A DNA stretch of 45,313 bases, taken from positions 1 through 45,313 of the forward strand of contig PBEF01000019.1 of assembly GCA_002717625.1 (NCBI GenBank), given 5' to 3'. Every line of letters begins with the position of its first letter. The stretch's first letter is position 1. This document shows positions 18,564 to 27,304 of the stretch, one piece after another. The notes beneath the pieces were generated by a model. The model worked only from the letters and a program-made list of their open reading frames with translations. It was not told the origin of the DNA and did no database searches. This DNA comes from Fidelibacterota bacterium. GTDB taxonomy: Bacteria > Fidelibacterota > Marinisomatia > SCGC-AAA003-L08 > D37C17. A program made the translations under genes and the position numbers.

Positions 18564-20648
18564 TTATCCGATATTAATAAATTCCAGCATATGCTTGTAA
18601 TCTCTTAAAAGCTTCAATTTTAAATTTTGATTACTTATAAGTTTAGGGTCATTTTCTATAATTTCAAAGGCTCTAGTTCTTGCATGCCTAATAATTTCAC
18701 CATCATTAGCAATATCAAGTAATTTAGAGGATACATATCCATGTTGTTTTGTTCCTAAAAACTCTCCAGGACCACGTAATTTTAAGTCTTCATCTGATAT
18801 TTTAAAACCATCTAAATATTTTTCTAATATATCTAATCGTTTACTAGAATTTTCTGTAATTTTACGTTGTATCATATAACAATATGACTGATATTTTCCT
18901 CGACCAACTCGTCCCCTTAATTGATGTAATTGAGTTAATCCAAATCTCTCTGCATTTTCGATAACCATAATAGTTGCATTTGGATTATTAATTCCAACTT
19001 CTACAACAGTTGTAGAAACTAAGCACTGAATATCACCATTATTAACTTGATCCATAATATTTTTTTTATCATCTTTATTTAATTTGCCATGTAAAAAACC
19101 TAGAGTATAATCTTTAAAAACATCATTACTAAATTTTTGATATGCACTTTCTGCAGCTTCAGCATCTATTTTATCTGATTCCTGTATAATAGGAAATACA
19201 ATAAAACAAAAGCGACCTTTATCCATTTCTTTTTTCATAGTTTGATAAACAGAATCAATTTGATTACGTTGAACAATAGAAGTTTTAATTGGAATCCTGT
19301 TCTTAGGCATTTCATCAATCCAAGATAAATCCATATCTCCATGTATTGCAAATGTTAAAGTTCTTGGAATCGGCGTAGCTGTCATAGATAACATATTAAC
19401 ATGCCTACCTTTATTGATTAAATTTTTCCTTTGCTCTACACCAAAACGATGTTGTTCATCTATTACCACTAATGCTAAATCACTAAACTCTACTTTATCT
19501 TGAATAAGAGCATGGGTGCCTACAATAATTTGTATAGCACCTTCTTTTAAATCTTTATATATTTTTTTTTTATCAGCATCATTAATATTGCTAATTAATA
19601 ATTTGCATTGAATACCAAGTATATCGCAATACTCTTTAAAACTGCCATAATGCTGCTCTGCTAATATTTCAGTAGGAGCCATAACAGCTACTTGTGATGA
19701 ATTACCTACAATAATAGCAGCTGTTAACATTGCAATCACTGTTTTACCACAACCAACATCTCCCTGAACTAATCTATTCATTGGCTTATTAGAAGATAAA
19801 TCAGATCTGATTTCTCTCATTACTTTAATCTGCGAATTAGTCAAAGTAAATCCTAAATTTTTATACATTTTAACAGCATATTCTCCAAGCTCAACAAATT
19901 TTTTACCTTTATAATTTTTTATTTGATGTTTATTCATAGCTAAAACAAGTTGTAAAAAAAAATATTCATCAAACTTCAACCTATAATAAGCACTTTTAAG
20001 TGCATCATTACTACTAGGATTATGCACTTCATGTAAAGATTTATAATAATCATATAAACCTTCATTCTTTAAAAAAGTAAAACTAAAATGATCTTCAATA
20101 GAAGTAATATGTAATAAAGCTTTATCTATAAGTCTTCTAATTCCACGACTATCTAAACTCACTTTTTTTAATAAGCTACTAGTTGAATAAATAGGGATTA
20201 TAGTTCCCGTATTTAATGGATTATCGTTACCTCCTAAAATATCAAATTCAGGATGAATAATTCTATATCCTCTATAAAATTCAATTTTACCATAAATAGC
20301 AATACTATCACCTACTTGAAATTTATCTACTATCCAAGATATACCATGAAACCAAATGCAATTAATAAATCCTGTTTGGTCAACTACAGTTAATTTAAAA
20401 TATTTTCCCTTTTTTAAACGCTGCACTCCAAATGATTCAATAGTACCTATAACAACTACTTTTTCATTTACTTTAATTTGATCAATTGTTTTTATATTTG
20501 TTCTATCTAAATACTTTCGAGGAAATGTACGGAGTAAATCATGAACATTTTTGATACCTATACTATTTAAAAATGTCCCACGCTTAGGACCAACTCCTTT
20601 TAAATATTGAATATCAGTGCCAAGATGAATTTTAGTTTTATTATTCAA
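18564..20648 (-). CDS. recG: RecG, ATP-dependent branch-migrating DNA helicase
   Basis: A 694-residue superfamily 2 helicase of standard RecG length. The N-terminal helix-hairpin YLKGVGPKRGTFL leads into the OB-fold wedge domain (residues about 60-140). Walker A is GDVGCGKT at 296-303, motif II is DEQH at 397-400, and SMTATPIPRTL is motif III. The C-terminal helicase lobe contains VSTTVVEVGINNPNAT and HQLRGRVGRG. RecG remodels stalled forks and Holliday junctions. The start is a TTG, as no ATG is suitably placed before the wedge. It lies 2 nt after valS and 3 nt before the DUF2723 gene. Confidence 0.96.
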   Translation of the reverse strand: MNNKTKIHLGTDIQYLKGVGPKRGTFLNSIGIKNVHDLLRTFPRKYLDRTNIKTIDQIKVNEKVVVIGTIESFGVQRLKKGKYFKLTVVDQTGFINCIWFHGISWIVDKFQVGDSIAIYGKIEFYRGYRIIHPEFDILGGNDNPLNTGTIIPIYSTSSLLKKVSLDSRGIRRLIDKALLHITSIEDHFSFTFLKNEGLYDYYKSLHEVHNPSSNDALKSAYYRLKFDEYFFLQLVLAMNKHQIKNYKGKKFVELGEYAVKMYKNLGFTLTNSQIKVMREIRSDLSSNKPMNRLVQGDVGCGKTVIAMLTAAIIVGNSSQVAVMAPTEILAEQHYGSFKEYCDILGIQCKLLISNINDADKKKIYKDLKEGAIQIIVGTHALIQDKVEFSDLALVVIDEQHRFGVEQRKNLINKGRHVNMLSMTATPIPRTLTFAIHGDMDLSWIDEMPKNRIPIKTSIVQRNQIDSVYQTMKKEMDKGRFCFIVFPIIQESDKIDAEAAESAYQKFSNDVFKDYTLGFLHGKLNKDDKKNIMDQVNNGDIQCLVSTTVVEVGINNPNATIMVIENAERFGLTQLHQLRGRVGRGKYQSYCYMIQRKITENSSKRLDILEKYLDGFKISDEDLKLRGPGEFLGTKQHGYVSSKLLDIANDGEIIRHARTRAFEIIENDPKLISNQNLKLKLLRDYKHMLEFINIG

Positions 20649-20650
20649 GT

Positions 20651-23278
20651 TTATTTTGAAGCTATAGCAGTATAATTTTCTACCAGTTTATTATAGTCTT
20701 CTAAATAAGAATCATATTTTTTTTGTTCATGCTTAACAATTTTTTCTGGAGCTCTACTAATAAAATTTTTATTATCTAATTTTTTCTTTACATTATCCAT
20801 TCTAGCCTTAATATCTGCAATTTTAGATTGCAATCTTTCTATTTCTTTTTCAATATTTATTAGTCCCTGTAATGGTAAGAATATTTCCAGATTATCAACA
20901 ACAGCAGTTGCTGCTTGTTCTGGCTTATCAATATTTTCTCCAAAATCTATATTTGTAATGTTAAGTAACTGAAATAAATGATGCTTATTATTTACTAAAA
21001 TATCAATTTTACCCTGATTCCCTCGGCATAATATTTTAACTTCATTTTTAGGAGATACGCCCAAGCTAGTTTTAATATTACGGATTGAAGATATAACAGA
21101 CATTAAAAACTCAATATTTTGTTTCTGTTTTGAAAATGTAAATTTAGATTTAACTTGAGGATATTGAGCTTGTGCTAAAAAGTTTTCTTCTGAATTTAAT
21201 AAAGACCATATTTCTTCCGTAATAAATGGGGCAAAAGGGTGTAATAATTTTAAAATATTTTTTAACACATAAACAGCAATAGATAATACCTGTTCTCTAT
21301 CACTATCTGAAGTACCATAAATTTTTGATTTTGAAAATTCTATATACCAATCACAATAATCACCCCAAACAAAATTATAAATTTTCTTAATTGCATCATT
21401 AAGTTTATATTCATCAAATGCATTTTCAACATCATCTATAATATGATTTAATTTATCTAAAATCCATTGATCAGTTTCATCTAACATTTCAAAATTCAAT
21501 TCTGAAATATCTAGATTTGTTTTTTCATCTATATTCATCATAATGAAACGAGAACAATTCCATAATTTATTCATAAAATTTCGACCTTGTTCTAAACGTT
21601 CCTCTTGAAAATGAATATCTAAGCCTTGTGGAGCCATCATTAATACGCTAACTCTAACAGCATCTACTCCATATTTATCAAATAATTCTAAAGGGTCAGG
21701 GGAATTCCCTAATGACTTACTCATTTTTCTACCTTGAGAATCTCTAATAATACTTGTGAAATAAACATTTGAAAATGGAATTTTCTGTTTAAAATATATA
21801 CCTGACATAATCATACGTGCTACCCAGAAAAAAATTATATCAGGGCCAGTTACTAAATCTTGAGTTGGATAAAATTTATTTAAATCTTTAGATTCATTTG
21901 GCCAACCTAATGTTGCAATTGGCCAAACCCATGAGCTAAACCATGTATCTAAAACATCCTGCTCTTGAGTCCAACCGTCTCCTTCAGGAGGAATAATATC
22001 ACAATAAACCTCGTTACCTTTATACCAAACAGGAATTCTATGCCCCCACCATAATTGTCTTGAAATACACCAATCTTGTATATTATTAAGCCAATGATTA
22101 TAAATTTTTTCCCAACGTTTTGGATGAAATTGAATATCTTTATTTTTAACAACATCTAAAGCTGGTTTTGCAAAATCATCCATTTTTAAAAACCACTGTT
22201 TTGATAAACGCGGTTCAATAACAGCATCTGTTCTCTCTGAGTGTCCTACCTTATGCATATAATCTTCTGTTTTTAATAAATAGTCTTCTGATTGCAATTG
22301 ATCTAGTACCATCTCCCTAACTTCAAAACGGTCTTTATTATGGTAGATACTTGGAACATTTTCATTAAAGCTAGCATTATCATGCATAATATTAATTATT
22401 TCCAAATTATTACGTTGTGCCATTTGATAATCATTCATATCATGAGCAGGTGTTACTTTAACACAGCCCGTACCAAATTCCATATCAACATATTCATCTG
22501 CAAAGATTGGAATTTCTTTATTCAAAATTGGAAGCAAAATAGATTTACCAATAAACTTTTGGTACCTTTTATCATTTGGATTTACAGCAACTCCAGTATC
22601 TCCCAACATTGTTTCGGGTCTTGTGGTTGCAACAATTAAATAATCTTTAGTATTATGCACTGGGTACTTAATATGCCATAAATGTCCTTGTTCTTCTTTA
22701 TATATAACTTCTTCATTAGATAAAGCAGTTTTACCAACAGGATCCCAATTAATCATTCGTTTACCTTGATAAATTAATCCATCATTATATAGTTTCACAA
22801 ATGTAGTCATTACAGATTTATAATATTCATCATCCATAGTAAAACGTTGTCTGCTCCAATCAAGAGAACATCCTAAACGTTTAAGCTGTTCTATAATAAT
22901 GCCACCATATTTATCAGTCCACTCCCAGCAATGATTAAGAAATTTTTCTCTACCAATAGATTTTTTATCAATACCTTGCTTTTTAAGTAATTTTGTTACC
23001 TTTGCTTCTGTAGCAATAGAAGCATGATCTGTACCAGGTAACCATAAAGTATTTTTACCCTTCATTCTTGCTCTTCTAACAAGAACATCCTGAATAGAAT
23101 TATTAAGAACATGACCAAGATGTAAAATTCCTGTAACATTTGGGGGAGGAATCATAACAGTAAAAGATTCATTATCAGTATTTTCTAAGGGAGAAAAAAC
23201 ATTATTTTTAATCCAACTATCATACCATCTCTTCTCTATATCAGAAGGACTATATATTTTAGATAATTCTTTTTTCAA
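20651..23278 (-). CDS. valS: Valyl-tRNA synthetase
   Basis: An 875-residue class I aminoacyl-tRNA synthetase. The HIGH-type motif is HLGH at residues 53-56 within PPPNVTGILHLGHVLNN, and KMSKS is at 518-522. The editing domain occupies about residues 200-340, with ATTRPETMLGDTGVAV and the FGTGCVKVTPAHD motif. The anticodon-binding domain is in the 600-730 range, and a C-terminal coiled coil (EKEIERLQSKIADIKARM) is the tRNA-contacting arm seen in bacterial ValS. The start is a TTG preceded by TAAGG. It is the first gene of the minus operon that continues with recG. Confidence 0.97.
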   Translation of the reverse strand: MKKELSKIYSPSDIEKRWYDSWIKNNVFSPLENTDNESFTVMIPPPNVTGILHLGHVLNNSIQDVLVRRARMKGKNTLWLPGTDHASIATEAKVTKLLKKQGIDKKSIGREKFLNHCWEWTDKYGGIIIEQLKRLGCSLDWSRQRFTMDDEYYKSVMTTFVKLYNDGLIYQGKRMINWDPVGKTALSNEEVIYKEEQGHLWHIKYPVHNTKDYLIVATTRPETMLGDTGVAVNPNDKRYQKFIGKSILLPILNKEIPIFADEYVDMEFGTGCVKVTPAHDMNDYQMAQRNNLEIINIMHDNASFNENVPSIYHNKDRFEVREMVLDQLQSEDYLLKTEDYMHKVGHSERTDAVIEPRLSKQWFLKMDDFAKPALDVVKNKDIQFHPKRWEKIYNHWLNNIQDWCISRQLWWGHRIPVWYKGNEVYCDIIPPEGDGWTQEQDVLDTWFSSWVWPIATLGWPNESKDLNKFYPTQDLVTGPDIIFFWVARMIMSGIYFKQKIPFSNVYFTSIIRDSQGRKMSKSLGNSPDPLELFDKYGVDAVRVSVLMMAPQGLDIHFQEERLEQGRNFMNKLWNCSRFIMMNIDEKTNLDISELNFEMLDETDQWILDKLNHIIDDVENAFDEYKLNDAIKKIYNFVWGDYCDWYIEFSKSKIYGTSDSDREQVLSIAVYVLKNILKLLHPFAPFITEEIWSLLNSEENFLAQAQYPQVKSKFTFSKQKQNIEFLMSVISSIRNIKTSLGVSPKNEVKILCRGNQGKIDILVNNKHHLFQLLNITNIDFGENIDKPEQAATAVVDNLEIFLPLQGLINIEKEIERLQSKIADIKARMDNVKKKLDNKNFISRAPEKIVKHEQKKYDSYLEDYNKLVENYTAIASK

Positions 23279-23378
23279 TGCAACCTTACTCTTTTAGTTA
23301 TAAATATATATTATAAATTAATAATTTATTCTACATCTTTAATAAAAAGTTATATAATTAATTGAAAGAATTTATTTT
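23279..23378. promoter_or_regulatory. Divergent promoter region, valS / GGT-like
   Basis: One hundred bases of almost pure A/T between divergently transcribed starts. Several TATAAT-like hexamers occur on both strands, so a specific promoter cannot be chosen by eye. Confidence 0.35.
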
Positions 23379-24896
23379 ATGAAATATGGGTCAATTTCTG
23401 GTGGATCAAAAGAAGCTGTAGAAGCAGCAAAACAAATATTCTATAATGGCGGAAATGCCTTTGATGCAGCAATTGGAGCAATATTCACAAGTATGACATC
23501 TGAATTTTCATTAACTGGTGCTGGTGGCGGTGGAATTATGCTTGGAATGTCCAATAATGATATTCCTGTTGTATATGATTTCTTTGTTGATTGCCCTTCA
23601 AATAATAATAAAAAAATTGATTTTCAAAAAATTAACGTTGATTTTGGTAATACATCTCAAGATTTTCATATAGGGAAAGGATCAACAGCAACTCCTGGTA
23701 ATATTGCAGGATTGTTAGATATCCATCAGGAAAAGGGAGTTTTACCTTTAAACATAGTATTAGAACCTGCTATTAAGATTGCAAAAGAGGGTGTGAAACT
23801 ATCTAAATATCAAGCATATATTAATAAATTAATCAAACCTATATTACTACACTCTCAAGAAGGTTATAAATTATTTCATACTAATAATAAATTTTTACAA
23901 CAAGGAGACACCTTTAAAAATCCTAATTTTTCAGATTTTCTTTATTCTATTTCAAGATATGGAAAAAAGTTTTTTTATGAGGGTGATGGTGCTGATATAG
24001 TAAATAAGTTTTATTCATCAGAAGGGTATATTAATAAAAAAGAATTAAAAAACTATCAAATGAAAATTCGCAAACCCAATATAATCAATATTGGAGAATA
24101 TAAAATTTTTACAAATCCAGCTCCTTCATATGGTGGCACATTAATGATTTTTATGTTAAAACTTTTAAAAAAATCAAATAAACTCAATGCGAATATCACT
24201 CAATTAGTTAAATCAATGGAGCTAACTTCGATGGCACGCAACTCAGTTTGTTCTAATCCTAATAATGAAATGGAAATTAATAATGTTTTAAATAAAAAAA
24301 TATTTTCCGAGTATTTAGACTTATTTAATGATAATAATTTTATTGGGAATACCTCTAAATTATCTGGATTAGGATCAACAACTCATATTAGTATTATTGA
24401 TAAGTGGAATAATATTGTTAGCGTAACTACTACAAATGGTGAAGGATGCGGTCACTTTATTCCAGAATTTGGAATTATGATGAACAATATGTTAGGAGAA
24501 CAAGATCTAAATCCTTATGGATTTCATAATTGGAAGAATCAAAGAAGATTACCTACAATGATTTGCCCTACAATTATTTTTAAAAATAATAAACCTATAT
24601 ATGCTCTAGGAAGTGGTGGAAGCAATAGGATAAGATCTGCTATTATACAAGTTATTCTAAATCTTATAATTAAAAATATGCCTCTTGAAGATGCAATTGA
24701 TGCATCCAGAATACATCTAGAAGGAAAAGAGCTTTATTTTGAACCTCAAATTCAAATTCCAACAAATCAATATTTTAAGCATATTAAAAAAATACCATTT
24801 GAGAAAAAGAGTTTATTTTTTGGAGGAGTAAATTGCGTAAGTATAAATAATGCTATTGGTGATAAGAGAAGAGGTGGAGTAGGAGAGTTAGTATAA
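23379..24896 (+). CDS. Gamma-glutamyltranspeptidase-family protein
   Basis: A 505-residue member of the GGT (Ntn-hydrolase) family. GGNAFDAAIGAIF, GAGGGGIML and GSTATPGNIAGL in the first 110 residues mark the large-subunit half. The autoprocessing and nucleophile site is GSTTHISIID, with the catalytic Thr probably T334. LGSGGSNRIR near residue 410 corresponds to the family's SPGGSRI substrate-binding motif. No signal peptide is visible; the family's first conserved block starts almost at residue 1, so a cytosolic location is likely. Glutathione or another gamma-glutamyl compound is the likely substrate, but it is not determined here. It is a single gene between divergent valS and a terminator. 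Confidence 0.9.
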   Translation: MKYGSISGGSKEAVEAAKQIFYNGGNAFDAAIGAIFTSMTSEFSLTGAGGGGIMLGMSNNDIPVVYDFFVDCPSNNNKKIDFQKINVDFGNTSQDFHIGKGSTATPGNIAGLLDIHQEKGVLPLNIVLEPAIKIAKEGVKLSKYQAYINKLIKPILLHSQEGYKLFHTNNKFLQQGDTFKNPNFSDFLYSISRYGKKFFYEGDGADIVNKFYSSEGYINKKELKNYQMKIRKPNIINIGEYKIFTNPAPSYGGTLMIFMLKLLKKSNKLNANITQLVKSMELTSMARNSVCSNPNNEMEINNVLNKKIFSEYLDLFNDNNFIGNTSKLSGLGSTTHISIIDKWNNIVSVTTTNGEGCGHFIPEFGIMMNNMLGEQDLNPYGFHNWKNQRRLPTMICPTIIFKNNKPIYALGSGGSNRIRSAIIQVILNLIIKNMPLEDAIDASRIHLEGKELYFEPQIQIPTNQYFKHIKKIPFEKKSLFFGGVNCVSINNAIGDKRRGGVGELV

Positions 24897-24902
24897 AGTT
24901 TA

Positions 24903-24949
24903 TAATCAGAGTATATTTTCAATATACTCTGATTAATTTTTATTTTTTT
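24903..24949 (+). terminator. Strong intrinsic terminator
   Basis: A 15-bp perfect stem (arms AATCAGAGTATATT and AATATACTCTGATT plus a flanking T-A pair) with a 3-nt TTC loop is followed by a T-rich tract on the plus strand. It lies 6 nt after the GGT-like stop and also sits just beyond the 3' end of the minus-strand lipoprotein gene, so it may serve both. Confidence 0.85.
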
Positions 24950-25436
24950 ATTCTCGTGTCAAAGAAACCGTTGTTGTTACAGTACACCCTATACCAAAAT
25001 CCCAATCAGACTCTATATCCCATTCTGATAAAAATTCAGCCATAGTTTGTATACTTCCAGTAGTTGCTGTATTACCAGTAATAAGCCAAACATCTCCATC
25101 ACTAGCTATAATATTATCACTACATGTATAAGTAGAAACATCTTCACATTCAACGTCTCTTCCATCGCTTTCACATTCACATGTATCAGTTAATATATAA
25201 CCTGCATTAATCAAAACATCAACACATTCTAAGCTTTCTAAAATAGTATCAGTCTCTAATGCCTCGTTACAGGTAGTTCCATCTCCACAATCACATTCTT
25301 CTGAAAAAGCTAAATCAAATTGAGTAAATTCCCACGTTCCTGTAGGATCAATAGCACAAGCAGAACCTTCTCCACCACTATCACAAGATGTCACAATAAA
25401 TAATAATGGTAATAGTAAAATAGTTAATATTCTCAT
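24948..25436 (-). CDS. Small Cys-rich lipoprotein, unknown function
   Basis: 162 residues with a lipoprotein signal peptide; the lipobox VTSC puts the acylated cysteine at residue 18. A GGGAAA ribosome site lies upstream. After a Gly/Ser linker, IDPTGTWEFTQFDLAF resembles the first strand of small lipocalin-like lipoproteins. The centre carries paired cysteines (CDCGDGTTC, CECES, CEDVSTYTC) that could form disulfides. The end TVTTTVSLTRE is a predicted strand. I recognise no named family. It is the last gene of a minus-strand group, 39 nt after the thioesterase. Confidence 0.8.
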   Translation of the reverse strand: MRILTILLLPLLFIVTSCDSGGEGSACAIDPTGTWEFTQFDLAFSEECDCGDGTTCNEALETDTILESLECVDVLINAGYILTDTCECESDGRDVECEDVSTYTCSDNIIASDGDVWLITGNTATTGSIQTMAEFLSEWDIESDWDFGIGCTVTTTVSLTRE

Positions 25437-25475
25437 AATATCATTTCCCTTTCTTCCAGTCGTCCAAATTTATAC

Positions 25476-25886
25476 TTATTTTTGATAATCGTCAATAATT
25501 TCTTGAAAAACTTTTATTGTTTGATTTTTTGTAAAATCAAAAGCTACACTTGTAATCACAGAAACACACACAGGATTTGGCCTATCTTTAACAAATACAG
25601 CAGATGTAATATCAAAACTTTTAGTTCCTAAACGTGAAACTTTTTGCCCAATAATTAATTCAGAGGGATGCTTAACTTGCTCTAAATAATCTATTTTTAC
25701 AGATGCTACAATTAATGATTTTTCAGCATAATTGATCTTCCATCTTTTAAAAAACACAACCCTTGCATCTTCAATATAAGATAAAAACACTGCATTATTA
25801 ATATGATTAAATGCATCTAAATCTTTCCATCTTGTATTTAAATAATGCTTAAAATAAAAATCGTCTATTTTATATAATTTATTCAA
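25476..25886 (-). CDS. Acyl-CoA thioesterase, 4HBT/YbgC type
   Basis: A 136-residue hot-dog fold protein. The opening TRWKDLDAFNHINNAVFLSYIEDAR is the 4-hydroxybenzoyl-CoA thioesterase family's core, with the catalytic-loop Asp in DLDAFNHINNA. The pattern VASVKIDYLEQVKHPSELIIG is the central sheet. Such enzymes hydrolyse acyl-CoA thioesters; the acyl chain preferred is unknown. The start is a TTG because no ATG is available before the core. The gene begins 4 nt after the small membrane protein gene, so it is in the same transcript. Confidence 0.88.
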   Translation of the reverse strand: MNKLYKIDDFYFKHYLNTRWKDLDAFNHINNAVFLSYIEDARVVFFKRWKINYAEKSLIVASVKIDYLEQVKHPSELIIGQKVSRLGTKSFDITSAVFVKDRPNPVCVSVITSVAFDFTKNQTIKVFQEIIDDYQK

Positions 25887-25890
25887 TAAT

Positions 25891-26337
25891 CTATTTTGTC
25901 AATTTTAAATAAGAATACAAACTAACTGCATAGCATGCAAATAATATCCACATTAAATCAATAAAATGTGAGCTTGGAATAAAAGTATACCCTAAATACA
26001 TACCAAAAAACATCATAAAACCAATAATAGCTAGAAGAGGAGTTCCTATATTATTAGCAATAATATTGCGGGATAAACTAGTTATAAAAAATCCAATAAT
26101 TAAAACCCAAAATCCAAAAAACCTATAAATTTGTATTAAATAATCAGGTAATGTACTATTAATTTCTTCATTAAATAAATCCTGAAACGTCATGCCTAAA
26201 CGTTCAACATTTGCAGCCTCATCAAGCATCCAGGGTTCTGGATGTATCAACCATCTAATACCACATATAATCATACTTAATCCAATAATATATAAAGGGA
26301 AAGATAAAGTTTTATTATTTATTAGCATACTTTTCAA
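25891..26337 (-). CDS. Small integral membrane protein, unknown
   Basis: About 148 residues with four hydrophobic segments: FPLYIIGLSMIICGIRWL (11-30), YRFFGFWVLIIGFFITSL, TPLLAIIGFMMFFGMYLGY and FIDLMWILFACYAVSLYSYL. Between the first two is a soluble loop with HPEPWMLDEAANVERLG. The start is unresolved: a TTG at 26337 has AGGAGG only 3 nt upstream, and an ATG at 26328 has it 12 nt upstream. Either start overlaps the end of the AroQ-like gene. I recognise no family. Confidence 0.75.
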   Translation of the reverse strand: MKSMLINNKTLSFPLYIIGLSMIICGIRWLIHPEPWMLDEAANVERLGMTFQDLFNEEINSTLPDYLIQIYRFFGFWVLIIGFFITSLSRNIIANNIGTPLLAIIGFMMFFGMYLGYTFIPSSHFIDLMWILFACYAVSLYSYLKLTK

Positions 26338-26719
26338 TTGCCTCCTGGAATGATTTTAAAATATCAGAATGATAAATGATTTTATTATTATTAAAAATAC
26401 TATTAGGAATCCCAGCATCTAAACTAATAACTGTATAAGGAATATTAAGTATATATAATAAATCTAATAATATATACCCTGAATAAATCCAAGGACCAGG
26501 AGTTATAATAATAGCATCAATTTTTTTTCTATTTTTTTGTATATATGATACAGCTTTAGATTCATTATGTGTCTGCATAATTTTAACATCTAAATTTGTA
26601 TTTCTAACATAATGCCTAATAAATCTATTGATTTTATCTAAAGTAATTCTTTCTCCTTTTTTTGAAGAACGAATTCCAAATAAATTCATATTAGGTCCAT
26701 GTAAAATTAGTAATTTCAT
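26315..26719 (-). CDS. AroQ-like protein (type II dehydroquinase fold) lacking catalytic residues
   Basis: A 134-residue protein whose start LLILHGPNMNLFGIR is the opening of type II 3-dehydroquinate dehydratases, which act in the shikimate pathway. The rest follows the fold (TLDKINRFI, KIMQTHNES, DAIIITPGP, SIFNNN), but the active-site positions differ. The catalytic Tyr after GxR is Lys. The usual INPGAYTH reads ITPGPWIY, losing Asn and His. The usual HLSN reads SLDA, losing the catalytic His and the Ser-Asn pair. The later Arg is absent. It is therefore probably not a working dehydroquinase. Neighbours are a Nudix hydrolase and a membrane protein, not aro genes. Confidence 0.8.
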   Translation of the reverse strand: MKLLILHGPNMNLFGIRSSKKGERITLDKINRFIRHYVRNTNLDVKIMQTHNESKAVSYIQKNRKKIDAIIITPGPWIYSGYILLDLLYILNIPYTVISLDAGIPNSIFNNNKIIYHSDILKSFQEAIEKYANK

Positions 26720-26721
26720 TA

Positions 26722-27222
26722 TTATATTTTATTTTTAATATACATATCAAATATTTTTTGATGGCATTCAAAGACTAACTTAGGACATTTATTAACTTTA
26801 AATAATTTAGCATCAAGAGCATCATCTCCTGCAACCAAGTCTTTCCAATCGTCAACTTTCACCTCTAAACCCAATAGTAAAATATCCCCAAAAATAGAGT
26901 TAAAATATGAACAATTCCCAATTAATTTTACTACTTTTCCATTTAAATTAGTTTCTTCTTTTAATTCCCTTTCTGCTCCTTCTTCTAAAGTTTCTCCTAA
27001 CTCTAAAAAACCTCCAGGTAAACTCCACTCTCCTTTCCCTGGATTAAATGCACGTTTTACCAATAAAATTTCATCATTTTTGGTACAAATTAAAGTAGCT
27101 GTTGGTTTTGGATTTTGATAATGTATCGTTTCGCATTTCAAACAATAATATCTAATATTACCATCTTTCCTTCCAAAACTGTTTTTTTCTCCACAATTAG
27201 AACAATAATGTAATTTTTTCAT
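26722..27222 (-). CDS. Nudix hydrolase with N-terminal zinc ribbon
   Basis: A 166-residue protein. Cys7, Cys10, Cys27 and Cys30 form a zinc ribbon, followed by the linker IHYQNPKPTATLI typical of this group. The Nudix box runs from G71 to L93 (GFLELGE, then REL, KEET), with the two acidic metal ligands E89 and E90; the Gly near its end is Asn. These enzymes cleave nucleoside diphosphate derivatives such as ADP-ribose or NADH, and the substrate is not determined. It is the first gene of the minus group ending at 24948. Confidence 0.9.
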   Translation of the reverse strand: MKKLHYCSNCGEKNSFGRKDGNIRYYCLKCETIHYQNPKPTATLICTKNDEILLVKRAFNPGKGEWSLPGGFLELGETLEEGAERELKEETNLNGKVVKLIGNCSYFNSIFGDILLLGLEVKVDDWKDLVAGDDALDAKLFKVNKCPKLVFECHQKIFDMYIKNKI

Positions 27223-27304
27223 ATTATCACTCTGATTATATCCATATAAAGAATTAATTTATGAATATAATAAATTAAGTTTAGAATATACATTACATAC
27301 ATAC
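27223..27304. promoter_or_regulatory. Divergent promoter region, Nudix / PfkB
   Basis: About 80 AT-rich bases between divergent starts. Promoters for both operons are expected here, but no distinct boxes stand out. Confidence 0.3.

Noticed and set aside
22340-22639. Plus-strand 99-codon frame opposite valS
   Set aside because: The minus-strand valS reading is continuous and conserved there, so this is an antisense shadow.
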